A stretch of 64,000 bases of DNA from Salipiger bermudensis HTCC2601 (GTDB lineage Bacteria; Pseudomonadota; Alphaproteobacteria; Rhodobacterales; Rhodobacteraceae): positions 2,326,491 through 2,390,490 of the forward strand of contig NZ_DS022276.1 of the NCBI RefSeq assembly GCF_000153725.1. The letters run 5' to 3'. The translations under genes were made by a program, and so were the position numbers. How positions within the stretch are numbered: position 1 is the stretch's first letter; the number at the start of each line of letters is the position of its first letter. The notes below the pieces were generated by a model that was not told the origin of the DNA, searched no databases, and was given only the letters and a program-made list of their open reading frames with translations. Below, piece after piece: positions 54,368 through 64,000 of this stretch.

Positions 54368-54414
54368 CGCCTCGGCCTCTTCTCAGAATCGCTCTTCGCC
54401 CTATATTGACGAGC

Positions 54415-54867
54415 ATGAAAACGCTTGCTGCCCTCTGCCTCTCGGCCACTCTGCTGGCCATGCCCGTCACCGCACAGGACGCCGGAGAGGAGGCGCCCGA
54501 GGATGGAGGCGGTCTGATGAAGCGCGGCGCCCAGATGTTCTTCGAGGGGCTGATGGGCGAGCTCGATCCCGCCCTGCGCGAGCTCGAAGACCTTGCCGGA
54601 GAGATGCAGCCGGCGTTGCGCAGCTTCGGCGAGGAGATGGGCCCGGCGCTGCAGGATCTGATGGGCAAGGTGAAGGACTGGTCGGTCTATCACCCGCCGG
54701 AAATGCTTGAGAATGGTGACATCATCCTGCGCCGCCGCGAGCCGCTGGAGCGCGACGACGACGGGATCCTGCCGCGCGACCGTGACTGGCCCGAACGCGA
54801 CCGCGAGTTGCCGCCGCTCGACGGGACGCCGCCGGATCGAGAGCGGGGCGGCGAGATCGAGCTCTGA
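54415..54867 (+). CDS. Conserved hypothetical exported protein
   Basis: The product is 150 residues. A signal peptide (MKTLAALCLSATLLAMPVTA, cleavage before QDAGEE) is followed by an amphipathic helical part with EGLMGELDPALRELEDLAGE, then a Pro/Asp/Arg-rich end (REPLERDDDGILPRDRDWPE). Similar short periplasmic proteins occur in Rhodobacteraceae; no function is known to me. It follows the methyltransferase by 47 bp. Confidence 0.7.
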   Translation: MKTLAALCLSATLLAMPVTAQDAGEEAPEDGGGLMKRGAQMFFEGLMGELDPALRELEDLAGEMQPALRSFGEEMGPALQDLMGKVKDWSVYHPPEMLENGDIILRRREPLERDDDGILPRDRDWPERDRELPPLDGTPPDRERGGEIEL

Positions 54868-54943
54868 GCCAAGGTCGCGCCGCGCCCTGGCATGGGATCA
54901 AGACGATCTGCAACCGGACCATCGGCGTTTGGACAAGGACAGC

Positions 54944-56497
54944 TCAGTCGATCTCGACCTGCATATCTTCGGCGTTCAGGGCGCGTGCCAGCGACTTGAA
55001 GCGCGATTCGGCGACCTCGCCATAGAGCGGCGCCACATCCGGTGCCATCCGCAGCGACAGGCGCTTGGCCTTGCCGTCCCAACCGAGCGAGGCGCCGTCT
55101 TCCTTGCTGACATCCGACATCCACAGCATCGAGCCGAAGCGCATCGCCTTGCCGAGCACCTCGGCCTCCTGCAGTTCTTCGTCGCTGAGCAGCGCGTAAT
55201 AGGCCTCGAACAGCCCCTCGCGCTTGTTCTTGTACCGGTGCAGCAGGGCGAGGCCGAGAAACACCCGCTCGGGGTGGGTGAGGCCGCCGAGATTGGCGCG
55301 CGTGGCGTTGTCGAAGCAGGTCTGCGCCCGGTAGTCGGGATGGGCGCGCCAGCTCACGTCGTGCAGCAGGCAGGCGGCCTTGACGATGCGCGTGCGCTCC
55401 GGGCCGGCATTGGCGAAGAGCGGCGCGACGAAGCGGTAGAGCTTCTTGCCGAAGCCGGGCAGGCGGGCATCCTTGGCCTCGGAGAAGCGGCAGGCCTCGA
55501 CCAGTGGGTCGCGGTCGCGCAGCTTCTGCGGCATCTGCTCGTAGAGCAGGCCCTCGCGGATGCCGTAGGACGAAATTGCGATGCCGGCGGGCGAGAAGGT
55601 CTCGATGAGCCGGCCAAGCACCTCGCCGGCATAGGGCACGAGGCTCATCCGCGCCGAAGAGATCGAGCAGGCACCGCGTAGCGCCTCGAGATCGGATTTC
55701 TCGATGAATTTCAGCGTGTCCGCGACCGCATCCTTGTCCATGCGGTATTCGTGCAGGACGTGCAGCGGGTAGCCGCGGCGCTCCATGTCGATGCGGGCGA
55801 TGGCGCGCCACGAGCCGCCAACGAGGAAGAGCTGCGCGTCGCGCTGCCCGATCACCTCGGCGAGCTTGTCGATATGCTTGGCGATGTGCTTCTCGCGGGC
55901 CTTCTTGCCGCCCTCGAGATCCTTGAAACGCAGCGGACCCAGCGGCGAGGTCACACGGCGGCCGACCTGGCCCTCGGAGAGCTCGGCCAGCTCCATCGAG
56001 GAGCCGCCGATATCGCAGATCAGCCCGTTGGCGCCGGGCCATCCGAGCAGCACACCCTGTGCCGAAAGCCGGGCCTCTTCCTCGCCATCGATGACCCAGA
56101 TCTTCAGGCCGGTCTGCTTTTCGATCTCGGCGCGGAAGGCCGGGCCGTCCTCGGCCTCGCGCATGGCGGCGGTGGCGACAGCGGTGAGCGGCGGCAGATC
56201 CATGCCACAGGCCAGCGTCTGGAACCGGGCCAGCGCCGACAGCGCCCGTGCCTTGCCCTCGGGGTTCAGCCGTCCGGTTTCGGGCATGCCCGCGCCAAGG
56301 CCGCACATGATCTTTTCGTTGTAGAAATAGGCCGGGCTGCGCGCCGCGCCGTCGAAGACGACGAGCCGCACCGAGTTCGAGCCGATGTCGACGACACCCA
56401 CACGAGACAGGCGTCGGGCCTGCGGATCTTCGAAAAGCGGGCGGCCGAAAGGCCCCCAGTCGCCTTGGGCGGAGTCGCCTTGTCCGTCCATCTGCAT
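54944..56497 (-). CDS. ppx: Exopolyphosphatase (Ppx/GppA family)
   Basis: This 517-residue actin-fold phosphatase removes terminal phosphate from polyphosphate (or pppGpp). N-terminal GVVDIGSNSVRLVVFDGAAR, TAVATAAMREAEDGPAF, VIDGEEEARLSAQG and ICDIGGSSMELAEL are the phosphate loops; a C-terminal HD-like domain follows (LLHDVSWRAHPDYRAQ). ppk lies 1.8 kb upstream in the same direction, separated by a flagellin gene. The start at 56497 has a weak RBS; a nearby ATG two codons in is equivalent. Confidence 0.94.
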   Translation of the reverse strand: MQMDGQGDSAQGDWGPFGRPLFEDPQARRLSRVGVVDIGSNSVRLVVFDGAARSPAYFYNEKIMCGLGAGMPETGRLNPEGKARALSALARFQTLACGMDLPPLTAVATAAMREAEDGPAFRAEIEKQTGLKIWVIDGEEEARLSAQGVLLGWPGANGLICDIGGSSMELAELSEGQVGRRVTSPLGPLRFKDLEGGKKAREKHIAKHIDKLAEVIGQRDAQLFLVGGSWRAIARIDMERRGYPLHVLHEYRMDKDAVADTLKFIEKSDLEALRGACSISSARMSLVPYAGEVLGRLIETFSPAGIAISSYGIREGLLYEQMPQKLRDRDPLVEACRFSEAKDARLPGFGKKLYRFVAPLFANAGPERTRIVKAACLLHDVSWRAHPDYRAQTCFDNATRANLGGLTHPERVFLGLALLHRYKNKREGLFEAYYALLSDEELQEAEVLGKAMRFGSMLWMSDVSKEDGASLGWDGKAKRLSLRMAPDVAPLYGEVAESRFKSLARALNAEDMQVEID

Positions 56498-56598
56498 CCC
56501 CGGCTGTGGTCCGCCTTCGCTCTACCACGCTTCGGGCGCGCGGCGAAAGCACTTCATTGGGGCAACGTTGCCGGGCCCGGGGGCGTTCCCGCGGTGGA

Positions 56599-57897
56599 TC
56601 AGCGGAACAGCGAGAGCAGCACGCCCGGAGCGCCGTTGGCGATGGACATGGCCTGAATGGCGAGCTGCTGCTGGACCTGAAGCGCCTGCAGCCGGGCCGA
56701 GCTTTCCTCGAGATCCGCATCGACGAGAACGCCGATTCCCGAGGTCATGGCGTCGGTCAGGCGGTCGTTGAAGCGGGTCTGTGTCTCGAGCCGTCGCTGG
56801 TCCGAGCCGAAGGCCGCAGCCGCGTTGGTGGAGATGTCGAGCAGCCCCTCGATCGTCGCCAGGGCGTCATTGGCGCCGTCGGCGGTGGTGACATCGAGAT
56901 CGGCGAGCAGTTCCAGCCCGCCGCCGATGGTGTTGCCGGCATCGGCGCTCAGCGTATCGATCTTCACGGCGATGGTGTCGCTCGCGGTGGTGACCTCGGA
57001 AGAAATATCGAGCGAACTGCCCGAGGCCTGCACCTGCAGGACGGAGCTGTCGATGCCGGATCGGGCGGCATAGCTGGCATAGCGCTGCGACAGTTGCGAG
57101 AGCACGTCGCCGATGCCGTCGCCATCGCGGGCGACATAGGAGATCGGCGCGCTGGCCATCTCGGCGCGGGATTGCGTGGCGCCGGAGGTGGTGCGCAGAT
57201 CGGCCTGCACGAAGGTCGAACCGTCGCCGTCGGTTCCGTAAAGCGACAGAGAGAACGCCATGCCGGCGGTCACGGTGAGGGCGCTGGCGTCGAGCGTGGC
57301 GCTGCGTGTGAGGGTGAGCGTGGCCGAGACCTCGGAGCCGCTGTAGGTGCCGCCCGAGGCGGTGATCTCGCGGCGCGCGGTGGAGAGGTCCTGCTTGCCG
57401 ATGCTGATGTCGACGCCGCGCACGCCGAGTGAATCGCGCTGCAGGAAGCCCAGCACCGCCTCGCTGCCCGAGCCCGTGCCGGTGTCGCGGTTGTTCAGCA
57501 GGTTGAGGCCGTTGAACTGCGCCGTCTCGACCACGGCGCCGATCTGATCGCGCAGCGAGGAGACGGTGTTCTGGATCTTGGCGCGGTCGACATTCTCTTC
57601 CTGCGCGGTGACCACCTGTCCCTTGATCTCGGTCAGCAGCTCGGTGATCGTCTCGGCGCCCTTGCGGGCCACGGCGAGGGTGGCGCCGCCAAGCGCGAGG
57701 CTGTCGGCCACCTTGCGGTAGCCCAGCACGTCGGCTTCCATGGTCTTGGCGATGGCCCAGACCGCGGCGTTGTCCTCGGCGCCGGCAACGCGGCGGCCGG
57801 TGGCGATCTCGGTCTGCACCTCGGCGATGCTGGTGTTGATGCTTTGCAGGGTCATCAGCGCGATGGTCGCACTGTCATTGGTCAGGATGCTGGACAT
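56599..57897 (-). CDS. Flagellin
   Basis: The product is 432 residues. The conserved D0/D1 N-terminal helices are present (ALMTLQSINTSIAEVQTEIA, AEDNAAVWAIAKTMEADV, AQFNGLNLLNN), then a variable surface region (~150–320), then the D1/D0 C-terminus (RRLETQTRFNDRLTDAMTSG, LEESSARLQALQVQQQLAIQ, and a final VLLSLFR). The ends suit filament assembly. No other flagellar genes are within the window; it lies alone between ppk and ppx. No sigma-28 or sigma-54 promoter was clear. Confidence 0.92.
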   Translation of the reverse strand: MSSILTNDSATIALMTLQSINTSIAEVQTEIATGRRVAGAEDNAAVWAIAKTMEADVLGYRKVADSLALGGATLAVARKGAETITELLTEIKGQVVTAQEENVDRAKIQNTVSSLRDQIGAVVETAQFNGLNLLNNRDTGTGSGSEAVLGFLQRDSLGVRGVDISIGKQDLSTARREITASGGTYSGSEVSATLTLTRSATLDASALTVTAGMAFSLSLYGTDGDGSTFVQADLRTTSGATQSRAEMASAPISYVARDGDGIGDVLSQLSQRYASYAARSGIDSSVLQVQASGSSLDISSEVTTASDTIAVKIDTLSADAGNTIGGGLELLADLDVTTADGANDALATIEGLLDISTNAAAAFGSDQRRLETQTRFNDRLTDAMTSGIGVLVDADLEESSARLQALQVQQQLAIQAMSIANGAPGVLLSLFR

Positions 57898-58262
57898 GGG
57901 GTGCCTGTTCTCGGGGATGCCTGTACGGGGCTGTTCGGGGGAAGCGCGCAGTTCACGCGAGACGGGCCCGGGTCGGGGCATTCGAGGCAGCGATTTCGCC
58001 GCAAGCGGTGCGTCGCCCGGACCGGAAGCCGAGACAGTCTACGCCCGCGCCGCCGCCCCCATGACGCACCCTGTAGACTGGGCGTTGGCGGTTAACTCTG
58101 GGCTAAGGGAATGCGGTGTCAGCGTGGTGATTTCGGGGCAGTTCCGGGGCGCGAGGCGCGGGGCGCGCATCCCGCAGACCGGTTTGACCGACATCCGGCC
58201 GACCACGAAAAAGCGCCGGGGCGACAACCGCTCCGGCGCTTCAGGAGATCTGTCCGAAAACC
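57898..58262. other. Spacer between ppk and the flagellin gene
   Basis: This 365-bp gap holds the ppk terminator at 58208–58241 and must hold the flagellin promoter. I see no gene or known repeat in it. Confidence 0.5.
58208..58241 (-). terminator. Terminator of ppk
   Basis: Stem AAGCGCCGG/CCGGCGCTT (58211–58219, 58233–58241), ~13-nt loop, followed by a T-run on the reverse strand. It lies 21 bp after the ppk stop. Confidence 0.8.
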
Positions 58263-60482
58263 TCAGTCCTCGCCGTGGGTCAGTTTCGGCACGTCGCCGG
58301 CACCGGCAGAGCCGCGTCCCGAGAGCGAGGGGTTCTCCATGAAGAAGCGGTGGCAGTTGAACGGCGTGTCGCCCTCGCTCACCGGGTGGCGGCTGAACTT
58401 GCCGGTGGGTTCCATCACCCAGCTCTGCGCCGTGTCGGCGAGGTTGGCCGCCATGATCTGGCTGACGATCTGCGCCTTTACCGTCTGGTTCTGGATCTCG
58501 ACCCCGGTCTCGATGCGGCGGTTGAGGTTGCGCCCCATCCAGTCCGCCGAGGACATGAACACCCGCGCCTTGTCATGCGGCAGGCCGTGGCCGTTGCCGA
58601 AGCAGGCGATGCGCGAATGCTCTAGGAAGCGACCGACGATCGACTTCACCCGGATGTTCTCGGACAGCCCCGCGATGCCGGGCTTGAGCCCGCAGATGCC
58701 GCGGATCACGCAGTCGATCTCGACGCCGGCCTGGCTCGCCGCATAGAGCGCATCGATCATGTTGGGCTCGATCAGCGAGTTCATCTTCAGCCAGATCCGC
58801 GCCGGGCGCCCCGCACGGGCGTGCTCGGCCTCGGCGGCGATCAGTTCGAGCATCTTGGGCTTGAGCGAATGCGGCGAGATCACGAGGTTCTCCAACCCCT
58901 CGGGCATGGCGTAGCCGCTGAGATAGTTGAAGATCTTCGCCGCATCGCGCCCCAGCGCCGCGTCGCAGGTGAAGAACGACAGGTCGGTATAGATCTTGGC
59001 GGTGATCGGGTGGTAGTTGCCCGTTCCCCAGTGCGTGTAGGTCACCAGCTTGTCGCCCTCTCGGCGCACCACCTGGGAGATCTTGGCGTGGGTCTTCCAC
59101 TCGAGGAAGCCATAGACCACATGCGCGCCCGAGCGTTCCAGCCGGCGCGACTGGCGGATGTTGGCGGCCTCGTCGAACCGCGCCTTCAGCTCGACCAGCG
59201 CGGTGATCGACTTGCCCTCTTCGGCGGCCTCGCAGAGCGCCTCGACGATGGGCGAGTCCTTGGATGTGCGGTAGAGCGTCTGCTTGATCGCCACCACGTC
59301 CGGATCGAGCGCCGCCTGCTTGAGGAAGCGCACCACCATGTCGAAGGTCTCGTAGGGGTGGTGCAGAAGCATGTCCTTCTGGGCGATGGCCGAGAACATG
59401 TTGCCGTCATGGTCCTGCACCCGCTCCGGCACGCGCGGCGTGAAGGTCGGCCAGAGCAGGTCGGGGCGGCTGCCCAGCACCAGCTCCTTGACGTCGGCGA
59501 TGCCGATCATGCCGTCAAGCTCGATGACCTCGTCATCCTGCACGTGCAGCTCGTTCTGCAGGGTGCGGCGCAGATCCTTGGGCGCGCCGGCGGTCATCGT
59601 CAGGCGGACCACCTCGCCGCGGCGGCGGCGTTTCAGCGCCACCTCGAACTCGCGCACGAGATCCTCGGCTTCTTCCTCGACCTCGAGGTCGCTGTCGCGC
59701 AGCACGCGGAAGCCGAAGTGATCCTTCACCCGGTAGCCGGGGAACATGCTCTCGATGTGGAGCAGCAGCACATCCTCGAGGAAGATGAAGCGTTGCTGGC
59801 CCTCGGGCGCGGGCAGCGCCATGAAGCGGTCGATCTGGTGCGGGATCGGCAGCAGCGCGTCGCGGGTGCGCCGGTCACGCTTGCGCTCGAGCGAGATTGC
59901 GAGGCAGTAGCCCATGTTGGCGATGAACGGGAACGGGTGCGCCGGGTCGATGGCGAGCGGCGACAGCACCGGGAAAACCTGGGTCAGGAAGGCATGCTCG
60001 AGATGGGCACGGTCGGCCTCGTCGAGCTCGTCGCGGGGGACGATATCGATGCCTTCCGCGGCCATCTCGATCTCGAGCGCGTGCAGCACCTTCTGCTGAT
60101 GCGCCATCAGCTTGCGGGCATCCTCGTTGATCTCGACCAGCTGCTGTGCCGGGGTCAGCCCGTCGGCGGCGGGATTGGTGTTGCCCGCATGCGCGAGCTC
60201 GCGGAGGCCGGCGACGCGCACGGTGTAGAACTCGTCGAGATTGGCCGCCGAGATCGACAGGAAGCGCAGCCTTTCGAGCAGCGGCACGCGCGGATTCTCG
60301 GCTTCCTCCAAGACGCGCCAGTTGAAGCCGAGCCAGCTCAGCTCGCGATTGTAGAAGCGACCGGGACCTTCGAGGTCGAGCTCGGTCATCTCGGTCGGGG
60401 CAGGCAGCGGGGCCTTCAGGAAATCTGCGATACTCATGTGGGGCTTATGCGCGTCCATTTGAAACAGGTTCGTGACGGTCAT
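58263..60482 (-). CDS. ppk1: RNA-degradosome-type polyphosphate kinase (PPK1)
   Basis: This 739-residue enzyme reversibly makes polyphosphate from ATP. N-terminal [19 protein letters not shown] is typical. H465 in [12 protein letters not shown] aligns with the autophosphorylated histidine of E. coli PPK, and H484 in [11 protein letters not shown] with its second essential histidine. C-terminal [20 protein letters not shown] and [15 protein letters not shown] are present. The ATG lies 5 bp after the hdaA stop, so AI-2E–hdaA–ppk form one operon. Confidence 0.97.
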   Translation of the reverse strand: MTVTNLFQMDAHKPHMSIADFLKAPLPAPTEMTELDLEGPGRFYNRELSWLGFNWRVLEEAENPRVPLLERLRFLSISAANLDEFYTVRVAGLRELAHAGNTNPAADGLTPAQQLVEINEDARKLMAHQQKVLHALEIEMAAEGIDIVPRDELDEADRAHLEHAFLTQVFPVLSPLAIDPAHPFPFIANMGYCLAISLERKRDRRTRDALLPIPHQIDRFMALPAPEGQQRFIFLEDVLLLHIESMFPGYRVKDHFGFRVLRDSDLEVEEEAEDLVREFEVALKRRRRGEVVRLTMTAGAPKDLRRTLQNELHVQDDEVIELDGMIGIADVKELVLGSRPDLLWPTFTPRVPERVQDHDGNMFSAIAQKDMLLHHPYETFDMVVRFLKQAALDPDVVAIKQTLYRTSKDSPIVEALCEAAEEGKSITALVELKARFDEAANIRQSRRLERSGAHVVYGFLEWKTHAKISQVVRREGDKLVTYTHWGTGNYHPITAKIYTDLSFFTCDAALGRDAAKIFNYLSGYAMPEGLENLVISPHSLKPKMLELIAAEAEHARAGRPARIWLKMNSLIEPNMIDALYAASQAGVEIDCVIRGICGLKPGIAGLSENIRVKSIVGRFLEHSRIACFGNGHGLPHDKARVFMSSADWMGRNLNRRIETGVEIQNQTVKAQIVSQIMAANLADTAQSWVMEPTGKFSRHPVSEGDTPFNCHRFFMENPSLSGRGSAGAGDVPKLTHGED

Positions 60483-60487
60483 AGGAA

Positions 60488-61189
60488 TTATTCTGCCTCG
60501 GGGCGCTGACCTGGATCAAGCCTTGCGAGGATGTCCCGCGCCAGGCTGCGCGTGATGCCCTTGGGCCGCCCCATGGCGTTGGCGTCGAGCGCCGTTACCA
60601 GCGCGCGCGCCATGGCAAAGCTGCGCGGCATGTGCCGCACGAGGTAGGGGATGACGTCGGCGGCAGGCACGCATTGCCGGTCCGCGAGCATCTTGGCGAT
60701 CACCGCCGCCAGCAGCGTATCGTCGGGGTCGGGCAGGGTGGCGGTCTGGGTGCCTTCCATGCGGCTCTTGAGATCGGGGATCACCAGCGGCCAGAGCGAC
60801 GGCGCCGAACGGGCGGTCACGAGCAGCGGCTGGCGCTGGGCCAGCGCGAGGTTGTGCAGGTGAAACAGCGCCTCCTCGGCGGGGCGGTCCCCGGCGATGC
60901 GGTCGCCATCCTCGACGCAGATCGGCGCGGTGGCGTGCGCCGGAATGTCGGCCTGCGGAAGGCTCGCGGCGGGCACGATGGCGGCGCCGGTCTCGGCGGC
61001 CCACACATGCGCGAGATGGGTCTTGCCGGCGCCCGAAGGCCCCACCAGAACCATCTTGCCGTTGGGCCAGCTCTGCCAGTTGTCGAGCAGCGCCACCGCA
61101 AGCCCGTTGGACTGTCCGACGAAATAGTCCTCGCGTCCCAGCGCGGCGCGAACCGGCAGGGGCAGGGGAAGCTGGTCGGGGGTGATCAT
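60488..61189 (-). CDS. hdaA: DnaA regulatory inactivator HdaA (DnaA-like AAA+ protein)
   Basis: The product is 233 residues. Only the AAA+ half of DnaA is present, without its DNA-binding domain. Walker A is G50PSGAGKT57. The N-terminus DQLPLPLP has the Q-L-x-L-P-L beta-clamp-binding pattern used by Hda/HdaA to stimulate DnaA-ATP hydrolysis after replication starts. [11 protein letters not shown] replaces the classical Walker B. Overlaps the preceding stop by ATGA. Confidence 0.9.
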   Translation of the reverse strand: MITPDQLPLPLPVRAALGREDYFVGQSNGLAVALLDNWQSWPNGKMVLVGPSGAGKTHLAHVWAAETGAAIVPAASLPQADIPAHATAPICVEDGDRIAGDRPAEEALFHLHNLALAQRQPLLVTARSAPSLWPLVIPDLKSRMEGTQTATLPDPDDTLLAAVIAKMLADRQCVPAADVIPYLVRHMPRSFAMARALVTALDANAMGRPKGITRSLARDILARLDPGQRPEAE

Positions 61190-62256
61190 CCTTGATCCTC
61201 GTCCGTCTCGAGGCCGCGATAGAGCCGGCTCTCGATATACTGGTCGACAAGGAACCGCGCGACCACGCCGAGCGCCGCCGCCAGCGGCACAGCCACCAGC
61301 ATGCCGACGAAGCCGAAGATCGAGCCGAAGACCGACAGGGCGAGGATCAGCCAGACCGGGTGCAGCCCGACCGATTCTCCGACCAGCTTGGGGGTCAGGA
61401 AATTGCCCTCGAGGAACTGGCCGAAGAAGAAAATCCCGGCGACCGCCGCGATCCAGACCCATTCACCCCAGAACTGGAACAGCGCCAGCCCGATGGCCAG
61501 CGCGCCGCCGACGATGGCGCCGACATAGGGAATGAAGGTCAGGATCCCCGCGACAACGCCCACCACGAGGCCGAAGTTCAGCCCCACCAGCCACAGTGCC
61601 AGCGCGTAGTAGAAGCCGAGGATCAGGCAGACCGAGCCCATGCCGCGGATGAAGCCCGCCAGCGTCTTGTCGATGTCGCGGGCCAGCTTCCGGATCACCG
61701 GTGCGTGGTCGCGGGGCAGCAGGCTGTCGACGCGGGCCACCATGTTGTCCCAGTCGAGCAGCATGTAGACCGCCACCACCGGCACGATGACGAAGAGCAG
61801 CAGGATGTTGATCAGCGACATCGCCGAGGTCAGCACCGCGTCGATCAGCTGCGCGCCGCGCTCGCGGATGGTCTCGCCGATGGAAACCAGGGTCTCGCGC
61901 ACCGGGCTGCCCTCGACCATGATCGAGGGGAAATGCGTGGACAGGAACGCCTGAAGCTGGCGGAACAGCTCGGGCGCGGTCTCGATCAGCTGGCTGGTCT
62001 GGCGCACCAGAGCCGGCACCACCGCCAGCGCGAGGATGACGAAGATCAGGATCATCGCCACGGTGATCGTGCCCGTGGCCATGCCGCGGCTCATGCCGAC
62101 CCGCTCGAGCCGGTCGGCCACGGGGTCGAGGAAATAGGCAACCGCGCCGCCGACGACGAAAGGCAGCAGCACATCTCCGAGGACCCATAGCATGACGACG
62201 AAGATCGCCGCCGCGATGCCCCAGTATTTCAGCTGTGTCCGCACCGGCAGCGCCAT
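61186..62256 (-). CDS. AI-2E (PerM)-family transporter
   Basis: The product is 356 residues with about eight transmembrane helices in the AI-2E family order: [20 protein letters not shown] early, [20 protein letters not shown] in the middle, [20 protein letters not shown], and [20 protein letters not shown] near the end. AAGGAATGG is the RBS. Despite the family name many members carry ions or are uncharacterised. First gene of the AI-2E–hdaA–ppk operon. Confidence 0.9.
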   Translation of the reverse strand: MALPVRTQLKYWGIAAAIFVVMLWVLGDVLLPFVVGGAVAYFLDPVADRLERVGMSRGMATGTITVAMILIFVILALAVVPALVRQTSQLIETAPELFRQLQAFLSTHFPSIMVEGSPVRETLVSIGETIRERGAQLIDAVLTSAMSLINILLLFVIVPVVAVYMLLDWDNMVARVDSLLPRDHAPVIRKLARDIDKTLAGFIRGMGSVCLILGFYYALALWLVGLNFGLVVGVVAGILTFIPYVGAIVGGALAIGLALFQFWGEWVWIAAVAGIFFFGQFLEGNFLTPKLVGESVGLHPVWLILALSVFGSIFGFVGMLVAVPLAAALGVVARFLVDQYIESRLYRGLETDEDQG

Positions 62257-62418
62257 GATCGGCCATTCCTTTTCGAAAAAACGTGTCCCTACATCGCGTC
62301 TCGCGCGCGATCTTGCAAGACTGGGCTGCGCTCGCCGGGCCGCGCACGGCCCCTTGCTCTTGCGCGGCCCTTCGCATACGCCATTCCGGACCGTTTTCCA
62401 GCCCGGGAGCCCCGCCCC

Positions 62419-63756
62419 ATGCGTCTGAGCCGCTATTTCCTGCCCGTCCTCAAGGAGACGCCCGCCGAGGCGCAGATCGTCTCCCACCGCTACATGCTGC
62501 GCGCCGGCATGATCAAGCAGGCCAGCGCCGGGATCTATTCCTGGCTGCCGCTGGGCTACAAGGTGCTGCGCAAGATCGAGAATATCATCCACGAGGAACA
62601 GGCCCGCGCCGGCCACATTCCGATGCTGATGCCGACGATCCAGTCCGCCGATCTCTGGCGCGAGTCGGGCCGCTACGACGCCTACGGCGCCGAGATGCTG
62701 CGCATCACCGACCGCCACGACCGCGACATGCTTTACACGCCCACCGCCGAGGAGTTGATCACCGACATCTTCCGCGCCAACGTCTCGTCCTATCGCGACC
62801 TGCCGCTGACCATGTACCAGATCCAGTGGAAGTTCCGCGACGAGATCCGCCCGCGCTTCGGCGTGATGCGCGGCCGCGAGTTCTACATGAAGGACGGCTA
62901 CAACTTCGACCTCACGAAAGAGGACGCGCTGCACGCCTACAACCGCCATCTGGTGAGCTACCTGCGCACCTATGAGCGCATGGGCCTGCAGGCGATCCCG
63001 ATGCGCGCGGATTCCGGGCCGATCGGCGGCGATGACACGCACGAGTTCCTGGTGCTGGCCGAGACCGGCGAGTCGGAAGTGTTCTACGACAGCGAGATCA
63101 CCGAGCTGAAATTCGGCGACCGCGCCATCGACTACGACAGCGTCGAGCAGTGCCAGGCGGTGCTCGAGGAGTTCACCTCGCGCTACGCCCGCACCGACGA
63201 GACCCATGACGAGGCGGTGTTCAACCAGGTCCCCGAAGCGCGCCGCCGCACCGCGCGCGGCATCGAGGTCGGCCAGATCTTTTACTTCGGCACCAAGTAT
63301 TCCGAGGCGATGGGCGCCACGGTCTCCGACAAGGATGGCAACCAGGTGCCGGTGCACATGGGCTCGCACGGCATCGGCGTGTCGCGCCTCTTGGGCGCCA
63401 TCATCGAGGCCAGCCACGACGACCGCGGCATCATCTGGCCCGAGGGCGTGACGCCGTTCCATTGCGGCATCGTCAATCTCAAGACCGGCGACGCCGAGGC
63501 GGACGCGGCCTGCGACAAGATCCACGCGGCGCTGATCGCGCTGGGGCTCGACCCGCTCTACGACGACACCAACGAGCGCGCCGGTGCCAAGTTCGCGACG
63601 ATGGACCTGATCGGCCTGCCGTGGCGCATCACCGTCGGCCCGCGCGGGCTCAAGAACGGCGTGGTCGAGCTGACCTCGCGCCGCACCGGCGAGAGCGAGG
63701 AGCTGCCCCCCGAGGCGGCCGTGGCGAAGATCGCCGAGATCTACGGCGTCGCCTGA
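62419..63756 (+). CDS. proS: Prolyl-tRNA synthetase (short alphaproteobacterial type)
   Basis: This 445-residue class II synthetase has motif 1 ([18 protein letters not shown] zone), motif 2 ([20 protein letters not shown]) and motif 3 ([15 protein letters not shown]), and a C-terminal anticodon-binding domain. It lacks the ~180-residue editing insertion found in E. coli ProRS, which is normal for alphaproteobacteria. Start chosen by homology; a GGGAG lies about 10 nt upstream. Confidence 0.97.
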   Translation: MRLSRYFLPVLKETPAEAQIVSHRYMLRAGMIKQASAGIYSWLPLGYKVLRKIENIIHEEQARAGHIPMLMPTIQSADLWRESGRYDAYGAEMLRITDRHDRDMLYTPTAEELITDIFRANVSSYRDLPLTMYQIQWKFRDEIRPRFGVMRGREFYMKDGYNFDLTKEDALHAYNRHLVSYLRTYERMGLQAIPMRADSGPIGGDDTHEFLVLAETGESEVFYDSEITELKFGDRAIDYDSVEQCQAVLEEFTSRYARTDETHDEAVFNQVPEARRRTARGIEVGQIFYFGTKYSEAMGATVSDKDGNQVPVHMGSHGIGVSRLLGAIIEASHDDRGIIWPEGVTPFHCGIVNLKTGDAEADAACDKIHAALIALGLDPLYDDTNERAGAKFATMDLIGLPWRITVGPRGLKNGVVELTSRRTGESEELPPEAAVAKIAEIYGVA

Positions 63757-63834
63757 GCCACGGCGGGCCTGACAGCGCCGCGGATTCGCGCTAACCTGCT
63801 CCAATGGCCCCGCAGAGGGCCGTTGGAGGCAGTC

Positions 63835-64000
63835 ATGATCATACGGGCACTCGCCCTCGCCGCCGGGATTGCCGGTGCGGCAGGGTTTTCCCAGTTTCCC
63901 GAATTCACCCAGCAATATGTCCAGCGCCTCGGCGGGGCGGTGGACGAGCTTGCGCGCAGCGTCCAGGCCTTCGACCGCGATGCCGCGGCGCTCGGCCTGG
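63835..64000 (+). CDS. DUF2937-family protein (5' part, runs off window)
   Basis: 55 codons are visible from ATG 63835 with GGAGG 7 nt upstream: MIIRALALAAGIAGAAGFSQ then FPEFTQQYVQRLGGAVDELA, the family's hallmark beginning (a membrane helix followed by 'FPEFxQQYxQRLGGAVDEL'). The rest is outside the window. Function unknown. Confidence 0.8.
   Translation, partial: MIIRALALAAGIAGAAGFSQFPEFTQQYVQRLGGAVDELARSVQAFDRDAAALGL

Overview
The window is high-GC, densely coded chromosomal DNA from an alphaproteobacterium, most likely a Rhodobacteraceae (Roseobacter-group) species. Support for this comes from gene content and order: divergent putA/putR, rpsU divergent from a COQ9-family gene, an AI-2E transporter–hdaA–ppk–ppx block, the short ProS, PCu(A)C copper chaperones, and an intergenic repeat of the kind scattered through Rhodobacteraceae genomes. 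I cannot name the species from the sequence alone.

Layout. 1–2.0 kb: 5' part of putA (proline catabolism) and its divergent Lrp-type regulator. 2.13–2.22 kb: tRNA-Leu(UAA). 2.2–13.3 kb: an accessory region beginning right after the tRNA. It holds a serine-recombinase scar, a lipoprotein with a thermonuclease-like fold, a 1120-residue secreted metzincin protease with RTX and DUF4214 repeats, and then a nest of mobile elements. In that nest one IS3-family transposase gene is cut into three pieces by an intact large-serine-recombinase element (about 6.88–9.52 kb) and two IS110-family (IS1111-like) elements with frameshifted transposases. A small 52-codon ORF with its own promoter closes the region. 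13.3–31.5 kb: core metabolism (CoA-transferase, malonyl-CoA decarboxylase, hisB, cobA, ileS), membrane proteins (VIT-type, YcjX/YcjF, PiT), a Nudix enzyme and truA. 31.5–34 kb: argD–argF, preceded by a possible leaderless, arginine-coding leader peptide. 34–44 kb: hrpB, meaB, rpmB, a copper chaperone, a Sir2 deacylase, a low-molecular-weight phosphatase, a small membrane protein with a perfect FNR-type box upstream, a DUF1353 lipoprotein, pyrG and secG. 44–54.9 kb: a DMT transporter, thiamine pyrophosphokinase, a very acidic 787-residue protein, rpsU, COQ9, two quinone oxidoreductases, DUF2189 and a THUMP methyltransferase. 54.9–64 kb: ppx, a flagellin gene, ppk, hdaA, an AI-2E transporter, proS and a partial DUF2937 gene.

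How the parts relate. Most genes are housekeeping genes in short operons separated by clear hairpin terminators. Five intergenic sites carry copies or half-copies of one palindromic repeat family. The points most worth follow-up are the argD–argF leader, the FNR box, the flagellin gene lodged between ppk and ppx, the metzincin/DUF4214 protein beside the tRNA, and the reconstructable insertion history of the mobile-element nest. No CRISPR array, rRNA or prophage structural module was seen.
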